Below, piece by piece: positions 42,067-50,684 of a stretch of DNA of 64,000 nucleotides. This stretch comes from Gallalistipes aquisgranensis. Lineage in GTDB: Bacteria > Bacteroidota > Bacteroidia > Bacteroidales > Rikenellaceae. Location: contig NZ_JADCJY010000001.1 in assembly GCF_014982715.1 (NCBI RefSeq), positions 1,550,001 to 1,614,000 on the forward strand, given 5' to 3'. Positions within the stretch are counted from its first letter, which is position 1. Each line of letters begins with the position of its first letter. Both the position numbers and the translations under genes were made by a program. Under the pieces are notes generated by a model that did not search any database, was not told the DNA's origin, and saw nothing but the letters and a program-made list of their open reading frames with translations.

Positions 42067-42921
42067 TTAACAGGCTTTCAGACTCAGGTCGAGACTCTTG
42101 ATCTGATGAGTCAGGGCACCGACGGAGATGAAATCGACGCCGCACTCGGCATACTCCCGGAGCGTGTCGAAAGTGATTCCTCCCGACGACTCGATCTCGC
42201 AGCGCCCCCCGATCTTCTCCACGGCCCGACGGGTCAGTTCGGGCGTGAAGTTGTCGAGCATGATGCGGTCGGCGCCCCCGGCCCGGAACACTTCGTCTAT
42301 GTCTTCGAGCGTGCGCACCTCCACCTCGATCTTCAGATGTTCCCGGTGTGCCTTTTTCAGGTACTCGCGCGTCCGGACGATCGCCTCGTACACCCCTCCG
42401 GCGAAGTCGATGTGGTTGTCCTTCAGAAGCACCATATCGAACAGGCCCATGCGGTGATTCTCGCCGCCGCCCAGTTTCACCGCCATCTTGTCGAGCACAC
42501 GCATCCCCGGAGTGGTCTTGCGCGTATCGAGCACCCTGCACCGGAGCCCCTCGAGCCGTTTCACGTAACGGGCCGTCTGGGTCGCCACACCGCTCATGCG
42601 CTGCATGACGTTGAGCAGGATGCGTTCGGCCTGCAACAGCGACTGTTCGCGCCCTTCCACGTAGAAAGCCACGTCGCCGGGCCGCACGGGCGTACCGTCC
42701 TCGATCTTGCGTTCGAACCGGACCTGCGGGTCGAGCCGCCGCAGAATCATCTCGGCCACCTCGACTCCTGCCAGCACGCCCTCCTGCTTGACCAGCAGCT
42801 TCATGCGGCCCCGGGCCCCGCCCGGAATGCAGGCCAGCGACGAATGGTCTCCGTCGCCGATGTCCTCCTTAATGGCCAGTTCGATCAGTTCCTCCACAAA
42901 AGGCTTATATTCCTCTTTCAT
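42067..42921 (-). CDS. nadC: nicotinate-nucleotide pyrophosphorylase (carboxylating)
   Basis: A 284-residue quinolinate phosphoribosyltransferase that makes nicotinate mononucleotide in NAD synthesis. Family segments: IKEDIGDGDHSS at the N terminus, RILLNVMQRMSGVATQTARYV, DTRKTTPGMRVLDKMAVKLGG, NHRMGLFDMVLLKDNH and ESSGGITFDTLREYA. The start ATG 42921 gives MKEEYKPFVEEL. The gap to the DPP gene is 11 nt, probably one transcript. nadB is elsewhere in the window; nadA is not seen. Confidence 0.96.
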   Translation of the reverse strand: MKEEYKPFVEELIELAIKEDIGDGDHSSLACIPGGARGRMKLLVKQEGVLAGVEVAEMILRRLDPQVRFERKIEDGTPVRPGDVAFYVEGREQSLLQAERILLNVMQRMSGVATQTARYVKRLEGLRCRVLDTRKTTPGMRVLDKMAVKLGGGENHRMGLFDMVLLKDNHIDFAGGVYEAIVRTREYLKKAHREHLKIEVEVRTLEDIDEVFRAGGADRIMLDNFTPELTRRAVEKIGGRCEIESSGGITFDTLREYAECGVDFISVGALTHQIKSLDLSLKAC

Positions 42922-43274
42922 ATTGCATGTTTTTATGGGGTTTCCATTCCCCGTTCGGGGTAACAAAATTGCAAAAAATTATCCACCCGGCCAAATTCAC
43001 GGCTCCCGGAAAGGAAAACCGCTCCGCAGACGGAATCAAAAAAGAGTTTTGTTTTTTTCATTGTTTTTGTAAAATTTTCTACCTTTGCGAGATAAAATTA
43101 ACACCACGCACCGTACCAGTGTTTTGCCATAGTGGATCGGAACACATATTGCAATGATCCGCAATGCCTTACACCTCAAACCCTCCGGTTGGGCGTCACA
43201 ACCCGGACGGACAGACGGCTGGAGAGACCGGAGCGATGTACTATTTTGTGACGAACCGAAAGAGAAGCAACAAG
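42922..43274. other. 353-nt intergenic region nadC / ilvD
   Basis: A divergent control region. A T-rich block at 43045-43070 precedes TACCTTTG at 43080-43087, a full -7 match driving ilvD with a leader of roughly 180 nt. Toward nadC there is a short CCCC-GTTC-GGGG hairpin at 42953-42964. I looked for an Ile/Leu/Val-rich leader peptide or an attenuator in the ilvD leader and found none. The long leader therefore has no assigned function. Confidence 0.5.
43080..43087 (+). promoter_or_regulatory. ilvD operon -7 box
   Basis: TACCTTTG matches TAnnTTTG. TTTG motifs occur at 43048 and 43066, but neither is at the usual 19-21 nt spacing. Confidence 0.55.
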
Positions 43275-45086
43275 ATGAAACCACTCAGAAGCAGCATCAC
43301 GACACAAGGCCGTAAAATGGCAGGGGCACGCAGCCTGTGGAGGGCCAACGGCATGAAAGAGGAACAGATCGGGCAACCGGTCATCGCCATCGTCAATTCG
43401 TTCACCCAGTTCGTTCCCGGACACACCCACCTGCACGAAATCGGACAGCAGATCAAGGGGTGGATCGAACAGGAAGGCTGCTTCGCCGCCGAATTCAACA
43501 CAATCGCCATCGACGACGGCATCGCCATGGGACACGACGGCATGCTCTACTCGCTCCCCTCCCGGGAGATCATCGCCGACAGCGTGGAATACATGGTCAA
43601 CGCCCACAAGGCCGACGCCATGATCTGCATCTCCAACTGCGACAAGATCACCCCCGGAATGCTGATGGCCGCCATGCGGCTCAACATCCCCACGGTGTTC
43701 GTATCGGGCGGAGCCATGGAGGCCGGCAGGGTGGGCGACCGGGAGTACGACCTGATCGACGCCATGGTCAAGGGCGCCGACGAAACGGTGTCCGAAGAGG
43801 AACTGGCAGCCGTGGAACGCGGAGCCTGCCCCACCTGCGGATGCTGTTCGGGCATGTTCACGGCCAACTCCATGAACTGCCTGACCGAAGCGCTGGGCCT
43901 GGCCCTGCCGGGCAACGGAACGGTCGTGGCCACCCACGCGCAGCGGACGGAACTGTTCCGCAAGGCGGCCGCGCTGATCGTCAGAAACGCACGCGAATAC
44001 TATTTCAACGATAACGACCAGGTTCTGCCGCGTTCGATCGCCACGCGGCAGGCGTTCCTCAACGCCATGAGCATGGATATCGCCATGGGGGGGTCGTCCA
44101 ACACGGTGCTGCATCTGCTGGCCGTAGCCTATGAAGCCGGCGTGGACTTCACGATGCGGGACATCGACGCCCTTTCGCGCCGGATTCCCGTGCTGTGCAA
44201 GGTGGCGCCCAATTCGCACTACCACATCCAGGACGTGAACCGCGCCGGAGGTATCATGGCCATCCTGGGCGAACTGCGCCGGGCGGGAGCGATCGACGGC
44301 AGCGTGCTGCGGGTGGACTACCCCTCGCTGAATGCCGCGATCGACGAGAACGACATTCTCAGCCCGAAAGTCTCGCAGGAGGCTCTGCGCCGGACGCTGG
44401 CCGCACCGGGCGGCGTATTCAACATCACGCTCGGATCGCAGGACAACTATTACGGAGAACACGACACCGACCGCACCGCCGGGTGTATCCGCGATGCGGC
44501 CCATCCCTATCTCAGAGACGGCGGACTGGCCGTGCTTTTCGGCAATATCGCCCCGCAGGGGTGTATCGTCAAAACGGCCGGGGTCGATCCCTCGATCCTC
44601 CATTTCGAGGGGACGGCCCGCGTATTCGAATCGCAGGAAGAGGCTTGCGCAGGGATTCTGGGCGGCAAGGTACAGGCCTCGGACGTGGTGGTGATCCGCT
44701 ACGAAGGCCCCAAAGGCGGGCCGGGCATGCAGGAGATGCTCTATCCCACGTCCTACCTCAAGTCGGTCAGGCTGGACAAGGCCTGTGCGTTGGTGACGGA
44801 CGGACGTTTCTCGGGCGGCACCTCGGGACTGTCCATCGGGCACGTGTCGCCCGAAGCGGCGGCAGGCGGCCCGATCGCCCTCGTCGAAGACGGCGACCGG
44901 ATCGTTATCGACATCGCGTCGAGAACGATCGACGTACGACTGTCCCAGGAGGAACTGGACCGGAGACGGGCCGCGCTCGCCTCCTTCGCACCCCGGCACC
45001 GCGACCGCACGGTAAGCCGGGCGCTGAAAGCCTATGCGGCCATGGTGGCATCGGCCGACAAGGGCGGAGTACGGATCGTGGAGTAA
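43275..45086 (+). CDS. ilvD: dihydroxy-acid dehydratase
   Basis: A 603-residue iron-sulphur enzyme for the third step of valine and isoleucine synthesis. Cluster cysteines are visible in [11 protein letters not shown] and [37 protein letters not shown] and [22 protein letters not shown] complete the signature. The start is the ATG at 43275 ([12 protein letters not shown]), which gives the usual N terminus. It leads ilvB-ilvN-ilvC, with only 16 nt to ilvB. Confidence 0.96.
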   Translation: MKPLRSSITTQGRKMAGARSLWRANGMKEEQIGQPVIAIVNSFTQFVPGHTHLHEIGQQIKGWIEQEGCFAAEFNTIAIDDGIAMGHDGMLYSLPSREIIADSVEYMVNAHKADAMICISNCDKITPGMLMAAMRLNIPTVFVSGGAMEAGRVGDREYDLIDAMVKGADETVSEEELAAVERGACPTCGCCSGMFTANSMNCLTEALGLALPGNGTVVATHAQRTELFRKAAALIVRNAREYYFNDNDQVLPRSIATRQAFLNAMSMDIAMGGSSNTVLHLLAVAYEAGVDFTMRDIDALSRRIPVLCKVAPNSHYHIQDVNRAGGIMAILGELRRAGAIDGSVLRVDYPSLNAAIDENDILSPKVSQEALRRTLAAPGGVFNITLGSQDNYYGEHDTDRTAGCIRDAAHPYLRDGGLAVLFGNIAPQGCIVKTAGVDPSILHFEGTARVFESQEEACAGILGGKVQASDVVVIRYEGPKGGPGMQEMLYPTSYLKSVRLDKACALVTDGRFSGGTSGLSIGHVSPEAAAGGPIALVEDGDRIVIDIASRTIDVRLSQEELDRRRAALASFAPRHRDRTVSRALKAYAAMVASADKGGVRIVE

Positions 45087-45102
45087 CAAACGGAAAGACG
45101 AC

Positions 45103-46803
45103 ATGGCAAACAAACAGAGAGTGAAAGGAGGGGAGGCGCTGCTGCTCTCCCTGATCGAAGAGGGGGTGGACGTGCTGTTCGGTTATCCGGGCGGACAGGT
45201 GATCCCCGTCTATGACCATATCTACGACTACAAGGACCGCATCCGGCACATCCTCACCCGCCATGAACAGGGTGCGGTGCATGCGGCACAAGGCTATGCG
45301 CGGGCCACGGGACGCGTGGGCGTCTGCCTGGCCACCTCGGGCCCGGGCGCGACGAACCTCATGACAGGTATCGCCGACGCCATGCTCGACTCGACCCCGC
45401 TGGTCTGCATCACGGGACAGGTTCCCTCTTCGCTGCTGGGATCGGACGCTTTCCAGGAGGCCGACACGATCAGCATGACCATGCCCATCACCAAGTGGAA
45501 CTACCAGGTGACGACCGCCTCGGAAATCCCGAAAGCCGTCGCCAAAGCCTTCTATATCGCCCGGTCGGGCCGGCCGGGCCCCGTGGTGATCGACATCGCC
45601 AAGAACGCGCAGGTAGAGGAGATGGAGTTCGCCTACAAGCCCTGCATCAGCCTGCGCAGCTATACGCCCCACCCCGCCCTCAATCCGGAGACGATGGCCC
45701 GGGCCGTGGAGATGCTCAACGCCTCGGAACGTCCGCTGGTGCTGGTGGGCCAGGGCGTGAAGCTGGCCGGTGCCGAACGGAAGATGATCGAACTGGCCGA
45801 GACGGGCAATCTGCCGATGGCCGCCACGCTGATGGGCATTTCGGCCGTGCCGAACGACCATCCGCAGTTCGTGGGCAACCTGGGCATGCACGGCAACCTG
45901 GCAGCCAACCAGATGACCCAGCACAGCGATCTGATCCTCGCGGTCGGGATGCGCTTCAGCGACCGGATCACGGGCGACGTGAAGCAGTACGCCCCGAATG
46001 CCAGAATCATCCACATAGACATCGACCCCGCCGAGCTGGGCAAGAACCTGCGGGTGGACCTGCCGATCAACGCCGATGCCGGCGACGCGCTGGAAGCGCT
46101 CAAGGTGGGGCTGAAATACAGGGACCGCAGCGAGTGGTACGCCTTTGCCCGGGAACAGTGGGAGATCGAGCGCGAACGGCTGGGCGCCACCCCCTGCGGC
46201 GCAGACGGCAGCCACCTGTCGATGGCCGAAGTGATCCGCCGCCTGGCCGAGACACAGGGGGGCGACGCCGTGATCGTGACGGACGTGGGCCAGAACCAGA
46301 TGTTCGCCGCCCTCTATTCGAAATTCAACCGCACACGCAGTTTCATCACCTCCGGAGGGCTGGGGACCATGGGCTTCGGACTTCCCGCGGCACTGGGCGC
46401 CAAACTGGGCGTTCCGGAGCGCGAAGTGGTGGCCGTGCTGGGCGACGGCGGTTTCCAGATGACCATGCAGGAACTGGGGACGATCATGCAGAACCGGATC
46501 GGAGTGAAGATCATCGTGATGAACAACACCTACCTGGGCATGGTCCGCCAGTGGCAGGAACTCTTCTTCAACCACCGCTACTCGTTCACCGAGTTGGAAA
46601 ACCCCGACTTCCAGCTCATCGCCCGGGCGTACGGCATCCCTTCGGAACGCGTGATGCGGGCCGGAGAGCTGGAGGGGGCGCTCGAACGGATGAAACGGGC
46701 CGAAGGCTCCTTCCTGCTGGAGGCAGTGGTGCTGCCCGAGGAGAACGTCTTCCCGATGGTGCCCGCAGGAGCATCGCTGTCGGACCTGATCTTCCATTCG
46801 TAG
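45103..46803 (+). CDS. ilvB: acetolactate synthase, large (catalytic) subunit
   Basis: A 566-residue ThDP enzyme that joins two pyruvates, or pyruvate and 2-ketobutyrate. The ThDP-activating Glu is in LTRHEQGAVHAAQGYARATG. The diphosphate-binding G-D-G motif is LGDGGFQMTMQELGTIMQNR, with the following NNTYLGMVRQWQELFF. A central FAD-binding domain is present. The regulatory subunit ilvN follows after 21 nt. The ATG at 45103 gives MANKQRVKGGEALL, the common beginning. Confidence 0.95.
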   Translation: MANKQRVKGGEALLLSLIEEGVDVLFGYPGGQVIPVYDHIYDYKDRIRHILTRHEQGAVHAAQGYARATGRVGVCLATSGPGATNLMTGIADAMLDSTPLVCITGQVPSSLLGSDAFQEADTISMTMPITKWNYQVTTASEIPKAVAKAFYIARSGRPGPVVIDIAKNAQVEEMEFAYKPCISLRSYTPHPALNPETMARAVEMLNASERPLVLVGQGVKLAGAERKMIELAETGNLPMAATLMGISAVPNDHPQFVGNLGMHGNLAANQMTQHSDLILAVGMRFSDRITGDVKQYAPNARIIHIDIDPAELGKNLRVDLPINADAGDALEALKVGLKYRDRSEWYAFAREQWEIERERLGATPCGADGSHLSMAEVIRRLAETQGGDAVIVTDVGQNQMFAALYSKFNRTRSFITSGGLGTMGFGLPAALGAKLGVPEREVVAVLGDGGFQMTMQELGTIMQNRIGVKIIVMNNTYLGMVRQWQELFFNHRYSFTELENPDFQLIARAYGIPSERVMRAGELEGALERMKRAEGSFLLEAVVLPEENVFPMVPAGASLSDLIFHS

Positions 46804-46824
46804 GCGGACAAAAAACGAAGATAC

Positions 46825-47361
46825 ATGAACAAGGAATATATCATCATCGCATTCACGGAGAACCAGATCGGCGTACTGAACCGGATCACGAGCTGCTATC
46901 TGCGCCGCAAGATCAACATCGAGAGCCTGAAGGTTTCCGAATCGCCGGTCAGGGGAATCAGCATGTTCGTCATTTCGGCCTTCACCACGGCCGAGACGAT
47001 CGAGAAGGTCGCCAAGCAGATCCGCAACATCATCGACGTGCTGCAGGTCGATTTCTACGACGAGGCGGAGCTCATCACCCAGGAGATCGCCCTCTACAAA
47101 ATATCCTCGCGCCCCTTCCGCGAAAACGGCCGGGTGGACGCCCTCTCGCGCCAGTGGGGTACCCGGCTGATCGAATTCTCGCCCAAGTACGTGGTGCTGG
47201 AGAAAACGGGCACCCGCGAGGAGATCGAGGAGCTGAAACGGGAACTGGAAGAGAACGGCCTGCTGCAGGAGTTCACCCGTTCGGGCAGCGTCATCATCCA
47301 CCGCGACTCGATCTTCGACCGGCTGCACGAAACGATCGGGGACCGCTCCGGACAACAATGA
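46825..47361 (+). CDS. ilvN: acetolactate synthase, small (regulatory) subunit
   Basis: A 178-residue regulatory subunit giving feedback inhibition by branched-chain amino acids. The N-terminal ACT domain (YIIIAFTENQIGVLNRITSCYLRRKINIESLKVS) is followed by a second ACT-like domain. The length matches the IlvN/IlvH family. Gaps are 21 nt to ilvB and 34 nt to ilvC. Confidence 0.93.
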   Translation: MNKEYIIIAFTENQIGVLNRITSCYLRRKINIESLKVSESPVRGISMFVISAFTTAETIEKVAKQIRNIIDVLQVDFYDEAELITQEIALYKISSRPFRENGRVDALSRQWGTRLIEFSPKYVVLEKTGTREEIEELKRELEENGLLQEFTRSGSVIIHRDSIFDRLHETIGDRSGQQ

Positions 47362-47395
47362 AACATCAGGTAACAACACATAATTTGAAAAGAGT

Positions 47396-48445
47396 ATGGC
47401 AAAAATGAATTTCGGGGGAGTCGAAGAGAACGTCGTAACCCGTGAAGAGTTTCCCCTGGCAAAGGCCCGGGAAGTGTTGAAGGACGAGACCATCGCCGTG
47501 ATCGGATACGGCGTGCAGGGTCCCGGACAGTCGCTGAACCTGAAGGACAACGGTTTCAACGTCATCGTCGGCCAGCGCAGGAATTCCAAGACGTGGGACA
47601 AGGCCGTAGCCGACGGCTGGGTTCCCGGAGAGACGCTCTTCGAGATCGAAGAGGCCTGCCGGCGCGCCACCGTCATCCAGTACCTGCTGTCGGACGCCGC
47701 GCAGATCGCCATGTGGCCCACGGTCAAAAAGCACCTCACGGCGGGCAAGGCGCTCTACTTCTCGCACGGATTCGCCATCACTTATAAGGAACGGACCGGC
47801 ATCGTGCCCCCGGCCGACGTGGACGTCATCATGATCGCGCCGAAAGGATCGGGCACTTCGCTGCGCCGCCTCTTCCTCGAAGGCCGCGGACTGAACTCCA
47901 GCTACGCCGTCTTCCAGGACGCCACGGGCCGTGCCCGCGACCGCGTGATCGCGCTGGGGATCGGTGTGGGATCGGGCTACCTGTTCGAAACCGATTTCAA
48001 ACGGGAAGTCTATTCCGACCTGACCGGCGAACGGGGTACGCTGATGGGTGCCATCCAGGGTATTTTCGCCGCCCAGTACCAGGTGCTCCGCGAAAACGGA
48101 CACACGCCTTCGGAAGCCTTCAACGAGACGGTGGAAGAGCTCACCCAGAGCCTGATGCCGCTGATCGGGGAGAACGGCATGGACTGGATGTACGCCAACT
48201 GCTCGACAACGGCGCAGCGCGGCGCCCTCGACTGGTGGAAACCTTTCCGCGACGCGACGCTGCCCGTCTTCAAGAAACTCTACGCCGAAGTGGCCGCCGG
48301 CAACGAGGCCCAGCGCTCGATCGACTCGAACAGCAAGCCCGACTACCGCGAAAAACTGGATGCCGAACTGCGCGAGATGCGCGAGAGCGAAATGTGGCAG
48401 GCCGGCGAAGCCGTACGTGCCCTGCGTCCGGAACGCAACAAATAG
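47396..48445 (+). CDS. ilvC: ketol-acid reductoisomerase
   Basis: A 349-residue NADPH-dependent enzyme that isomerises and reduces acetolactate. The cofactor motif is AVIGYGVQGPGQSLNLKD. The metal-binding region follows (SDLTGERGTLMGAIQGIF and later E residues in SEAFNETVEELTQ). Its length is close to the 330-residue short class, with the Bacteroidetes style of helical C terminus. It is the last gene of the ilv operon and is followed by a strong terminator. Confidence 0.95.
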   Translation: MAKMNFGGVEENVVTREEFPLAKAREVLKDETIAVIGYGVQGPGQSLNLKDNGFNVIVGQRRNSKTWDKAVADGWVPGETLFEIEEACRRATVIQYLLSDAAQIAMWPTVKKHLTAGKALYFSHGFAITYKERTGIVPPADVDVIMIAPKGSGTSLRRLFLEGRGLNSSYAVFQDATGRARDRVIALGIGVGSGYLFETDFKREVYSDLTGERGTLMGAIQGIFAAQYQVLRENGHTPSEAFNETVEELTQSLMPLIGENGMDWMYANCSTTAQRGALDWWKPFRDATLPVFKKLYAEVAAGNEAQRSIDSNSKPDYREKLDAELREMRESEMWQAGEAVRALRPERNK

Positions 48446-48502
48446 AGACGCTTCCACTGATAACGAATCATATCTCTCCGGGACCGGTCGGTCCCGAAAT
48501 CC

Positions 48503-48546
48503 GGATTCACCCCTGCCGCACTTTGTTTTGCGGCAGGGGTGAATCC
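48503..48546 (+). terminator. ilv operon terminator
   Basis: A perfect 18-bp stem (GGATTCACCCCTGCCGCA and its complement) with an 8-nt loop is followed by TTTAAAAG, 57 nt past ilvC. It is the strongest hairpin seen in the window. Confidence 0.88.
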
Positions 48547-48618
48547 TTTAAAAGCCCGGCATCGGTCCTCGTTTTCCGCCCTCCGGTCCGAAACAGGAGG
48601 ACTTTGCCGGATTTTACC

Positions 48619-48626
48619 TATCTTTG
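48619..48626 (+). promoter_or_regulatory. -7 box for the glycosyltransferase
   Basis: TATCTTTG matches TAnnTTTG and ends 24 nt before the ATG at 48651. Its presence rules out an earlier start codon at 48624, which would lie inside the promoter. Confidence 0.6.
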
Positions 48627-48650
48627 CCCGTAGCCAAAAAGCAACAGGAC

Positions 48651-49586
48651 ATGCAGACAGCCGTACTTTTCCTCATATTCAACCGGCCGGACACCGCCTC
48701 GCAGGTGTTCGAGGCCATCCGCCGGGCACGCCCTCCCCGGCTCTACGTGGCGGCCGACGGCCCGCGCAAAGAAAGGCCGGGCGAAGCGGAACTCTGCCGC
48801 AGGACGCGGGAAATCGTAAACGGCGTCGACTGGGAGTGCGAAGTGCACACCCTTTTCCGGGACGAGAATCTCGGTTGCGGACGGGCCGTCAGCGGGGCGA
48901 TCGGATGGTTCTTCTCCCAGGAGCCGGAAGGAATCGTCCTGGAGGACGACTGCCTGCCCCACCCCGACTTCTTTCCCTACTGCGAGGAGCTGCTCGCCCG
49001 TTACCGCGACGACCGGAGGGTCGCTTTCATCTCGGGCAACAATTTCGATTTCGGAACCCCGGACCGCCGGACGTCCTACTATTTTTCGGCATACAGCCAC
49101 GTATGGGGATGGGCCGCATGGCGCAGGAGCTGGGAACTGTACGATTTCAGCCTCGCCGGCAAGACGCTGCCGGAATTCCGGGCTGTCCTCCGCAACCTGT
49201 TCCTCACGCCGACGGAACGCCGCCACTGGGAAAATATCTTCATGAAGATGAAACTCGGAAAGATCGACACGTGGGACTACCAGTTTTCGATCTCCCTCAT
49301 GTCCGCAGGGGCGCTCTGCATCATTCCGGCCGTGCCGTTGATCCGCAACATCGGTTTCACCCCGGATGCCACCCACACCACGCAGGAAGACCTCCGGCTG
49401 TCGCAGCGACTGACGGGCCCCATCCTCCCCCTGGTACACCCCGACCGCGTGGAACAGGACAAGGAAGCCGACCGCCGGTACATGCACGATTACCTCCGGC
49501 GCCGCATCTCCCTGCTGCACCACCTCAAACGAAAGGCGTTCTACGCCCTCGCCCGGGCACGGAAAAGGGAAGGCCGGACGCAATAA
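48651..49586 (+). CDS. GT-A fold glycosyltransferase-like protein
   Basis: A 311-residue cytoplasmic protein resembling GT2-like nucleotide-diphospho-sugar transferases. LFLIFNRPDTASQVFEAIR is a Rossmann-like start, ENLGCGRAVSGAIGWFF lies in the middle, and VLEDDCLPHPDFFPYCEELL carries an acidic metal-binding D-x-D-like group. WGWAAWRRSWELYD is typical of the family sometimes labelled HlpA-like. The C terminus is basic and may bind the membrane. The sugar and acceptor are unknown. It is monocistronic between the ilv terminator and the aromatic operon. Confidence 0.75.
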   Translation: MQTAVLFLIFNRPDTASQVFEAIRRARPPRLYVAADGPRKERPGEAELCRRTREIVNGVDWECEVHTLFRDENLGCGRAVSGAIGWFFSQEPEGIVLEDDCLPHPDFFPYCEELLARYRDDRRVAFISGNNFDFGTPDRRTSYYFSAYSHVWGWAAWRRSWELYDFSLAGKTLPEFRAVLRNLFLTPTERRHWENIFMKMKLGKIDTWDYQFSISLMSAGALCIIPAVPLIRNIGFTPDATHTTQEDLRLSQRLTGPILPLVHPDRVEQDKEADRRYMHDYLRRRISLLHHLKRKAFYALARARKREGRTQ

Positions 49587-49643
49587 TTCCATCGCGTTTG
49601 CGAAAAAATCAGCGGAAACGAAACTTTTTTAACATTTTTGTTC

Positions 49644-49651
49644 TATATTTG
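49644..49651 (+). promoter_or_regulatory. -7 box of the Phe/Tyr operon
   Basis: TATATTTG matches TAnnTTTG. The predicted start near 49658 places the leader-peptide ATG about 20 nt downstream. Confidence 0.6.
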
Positions 49652-49677
49652 CAAAGTCGACCAACGACAAAAAGACC

Positions 49678-49764
49678 ATGAAGAAATTTTCGCCGTTTTA
49701 CGCATTCTTTTATTACTTCTACTTTACGGACAAGGTAGACGGGGTTTTGCGTATGCAGGCGTAG
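49678..49764 (+). CDS. Phe/Tyr-rich leader peptide of the aromatic amino-acid operon
   Basis: A 28-codon ORF (stop TAG at 49762-49764) begins MKKFSPFYAFFYYFYF. Six Phe and four Tyr lie within residues 4-16, far beyond chance. It sits between a -7 box and a hairpin, upstream of pheA and tyrA. It is most likely a sensor peptide: scarcity of charged tRNA-Phe or tRNA-Tyr would stall the ribosome at codons 4-16 and keep the downstream terminator from forming. The peptide itself probably has no function. No longer open frame overlaps it. Confidence 0.88.
   Translation: MKKFSPFYAFFYYFYFTDKVDGVLRMQA
49740..49748 (+). promoter_or_regulatory. candidate antiterminator segment
   Basis: CGGGGTTTT lies at leader codons 21-24, just beyond the Phe/Tyr codons. 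It can form nine consecutive pairs (one a G-U wobble) with AAAATCCCG at 49789-49797, the 5' arm of the terminator. A ribosome stalled at codons 4-16 would leave this segment free, while one reaching the stop codon would cover it. Confidence 0.7.
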
Positions 49765-49787
49765 CATGAAATAAAGACGTAGAATAT

Positions 49788-49821
49788 GAAAATCCCGATC
49801 TCGCACGAGACCGGGATTTTC
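49788..49821 (+). terminator. attenuator terminator before pheA
   Basis: A 10-bp stem (GAAAATCCCG with CGGGATTTTC), one A-C mismatch, a 4-bp extension and a GCAC loop form a hairpin whose 3' arm ends in TTTTC. It lies 24 nt after the leader stop and 18 nt before the pheA ATG. The position fits a conditional terminator. Confidence 0.82.
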
Positions 49822-49839
49822 GCTTAAAAGGACCGAACT

Positions 49840-50658
49840 ATGAGAGTCGCCATTCAGGGTTACGAGGGATGCTTCCACCAGATCGTCGCACGCCATTACT
49901 TCGGGAACGAAGTCGAAACCGTTCCGTGCGCCACGTTCCGGGAAGTAGCCCACAAGGTAGAGCGGGGAGAGGTGGACTACGGCGTCATGGCCATCGAGAA
50001 CTCCATTGCGGGAAGCATCATCGCCAATTACAGCATCCTCCAGAACAGCCGCCTGCAGGTGGCGGGTGAGGCCTACCTGCTCATCCGGCAGAACCTGCTG
50101 GTGCTTCCCGGAACGGAGATGGAGGATATCCGCGAGGTGCACTCCCACCCGATGGCCCTGCTCCAATGCGTGGACTACCTCGATCCCCGGGGCTGGAAAC
50201 TGGTCGAAACGGAAGACACGGCCCTAAGCGCCCGGATCATCGCCGAAAAGGGATTGAAGAACGTGGCGGGAATCGCCAGTACGCTGGCCGCCGAACTCTT
50301 CGGACTGAAGGTGATCGCCCCCGACATCCACACGATCAAGAACAACTACACCCGTTTCATGATCCTCAAACAGACGGACCACCTGGTGCCCGAGGGGGCC
50401 GACAAAGCCTCCCTCTACATCAAGACCGACCACCGGCGGGGCTCGCTGCTGCGGGTGCTGCGCCAGATGGAGGATTCGGGCATCAACATGAGCAAGCTCC
50501 AGTCCTATCCCATCCCCAGCGAACCGTGGCACTACCTGTTCCACACCGACATGGAGTTCGACTCGCTGGGCGACTTCAACTACACGCTGGAAAAGATGCG
50601 CCGGGCGGCGGAAGAGGTCTATGTCTACGGCGTCTACAAAAAGGGAGAGAACATCTGA
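49840..50658 (+). CDS. pheA: prephenate dehydratase
   Basis: A 272-residue enzyme making phenylpyruvate from prephenate. The catalytic T-R-F is in NNYTRFMILKQ. The N-terminal part (VAIQGYEGCFHQIVARHYFG; YGVMAIENSIAGSI) is the PDT domain. The C-terminal ACT domain (SLYIKTDHRRGSLLRVLRQMEDSGINMSKLQSYPI) normally binds Phe; the E-S-R-P motif of E. coli PheA appears here as Q-S-Y-P. It is the first structural gene after the leader, with the aminotransferase 26 nt downstream. It has no fused chorismate mutase; that domain is on the DAHP synthase instead. Confidence 0.95.
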   Translation: MRVAIQGYEGCFHQIVARHYFGNEVETVPCATFREVAHKVERGEVDYGVMAIENSIAGSIIANYSILQNSRLQVAGEAYLLIRQNLLVLPGTEMEDIREVHSHPMALLQCVDYLDPRGWKLVETEDTALSARIIAEKGLKNVAGIASTLAAELFGLKVIAPDIHTIKNNYTRFMILKQTDHLVPEGADKASLYIKTDHRRGSLLRVLRQMEDSGINMSKLQSYPIPSEPWHYLFHTDMEFDSLGDFNYTLEKMRRAAEEVYVYGVYKKGENI

Positions 50659-50684
50659 CGAAAATCCAAAAACACGATAACGAC

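Noticed and set aside
38453-42070. Open frame of about 1200 codons antisense to the PagL-like and DPP-IV-type genes
   Set aside because: Both minus-strand genes have signal peptides and catalytic motifs; the antisense frame has neither.
43154-43315. Small ORF in the ilvD leader as an attenuation peptide
   Set aside because: It has no run of Ile, Leu or Val codons, overlaps the ilvD start, and no terminator hairpin follows it.
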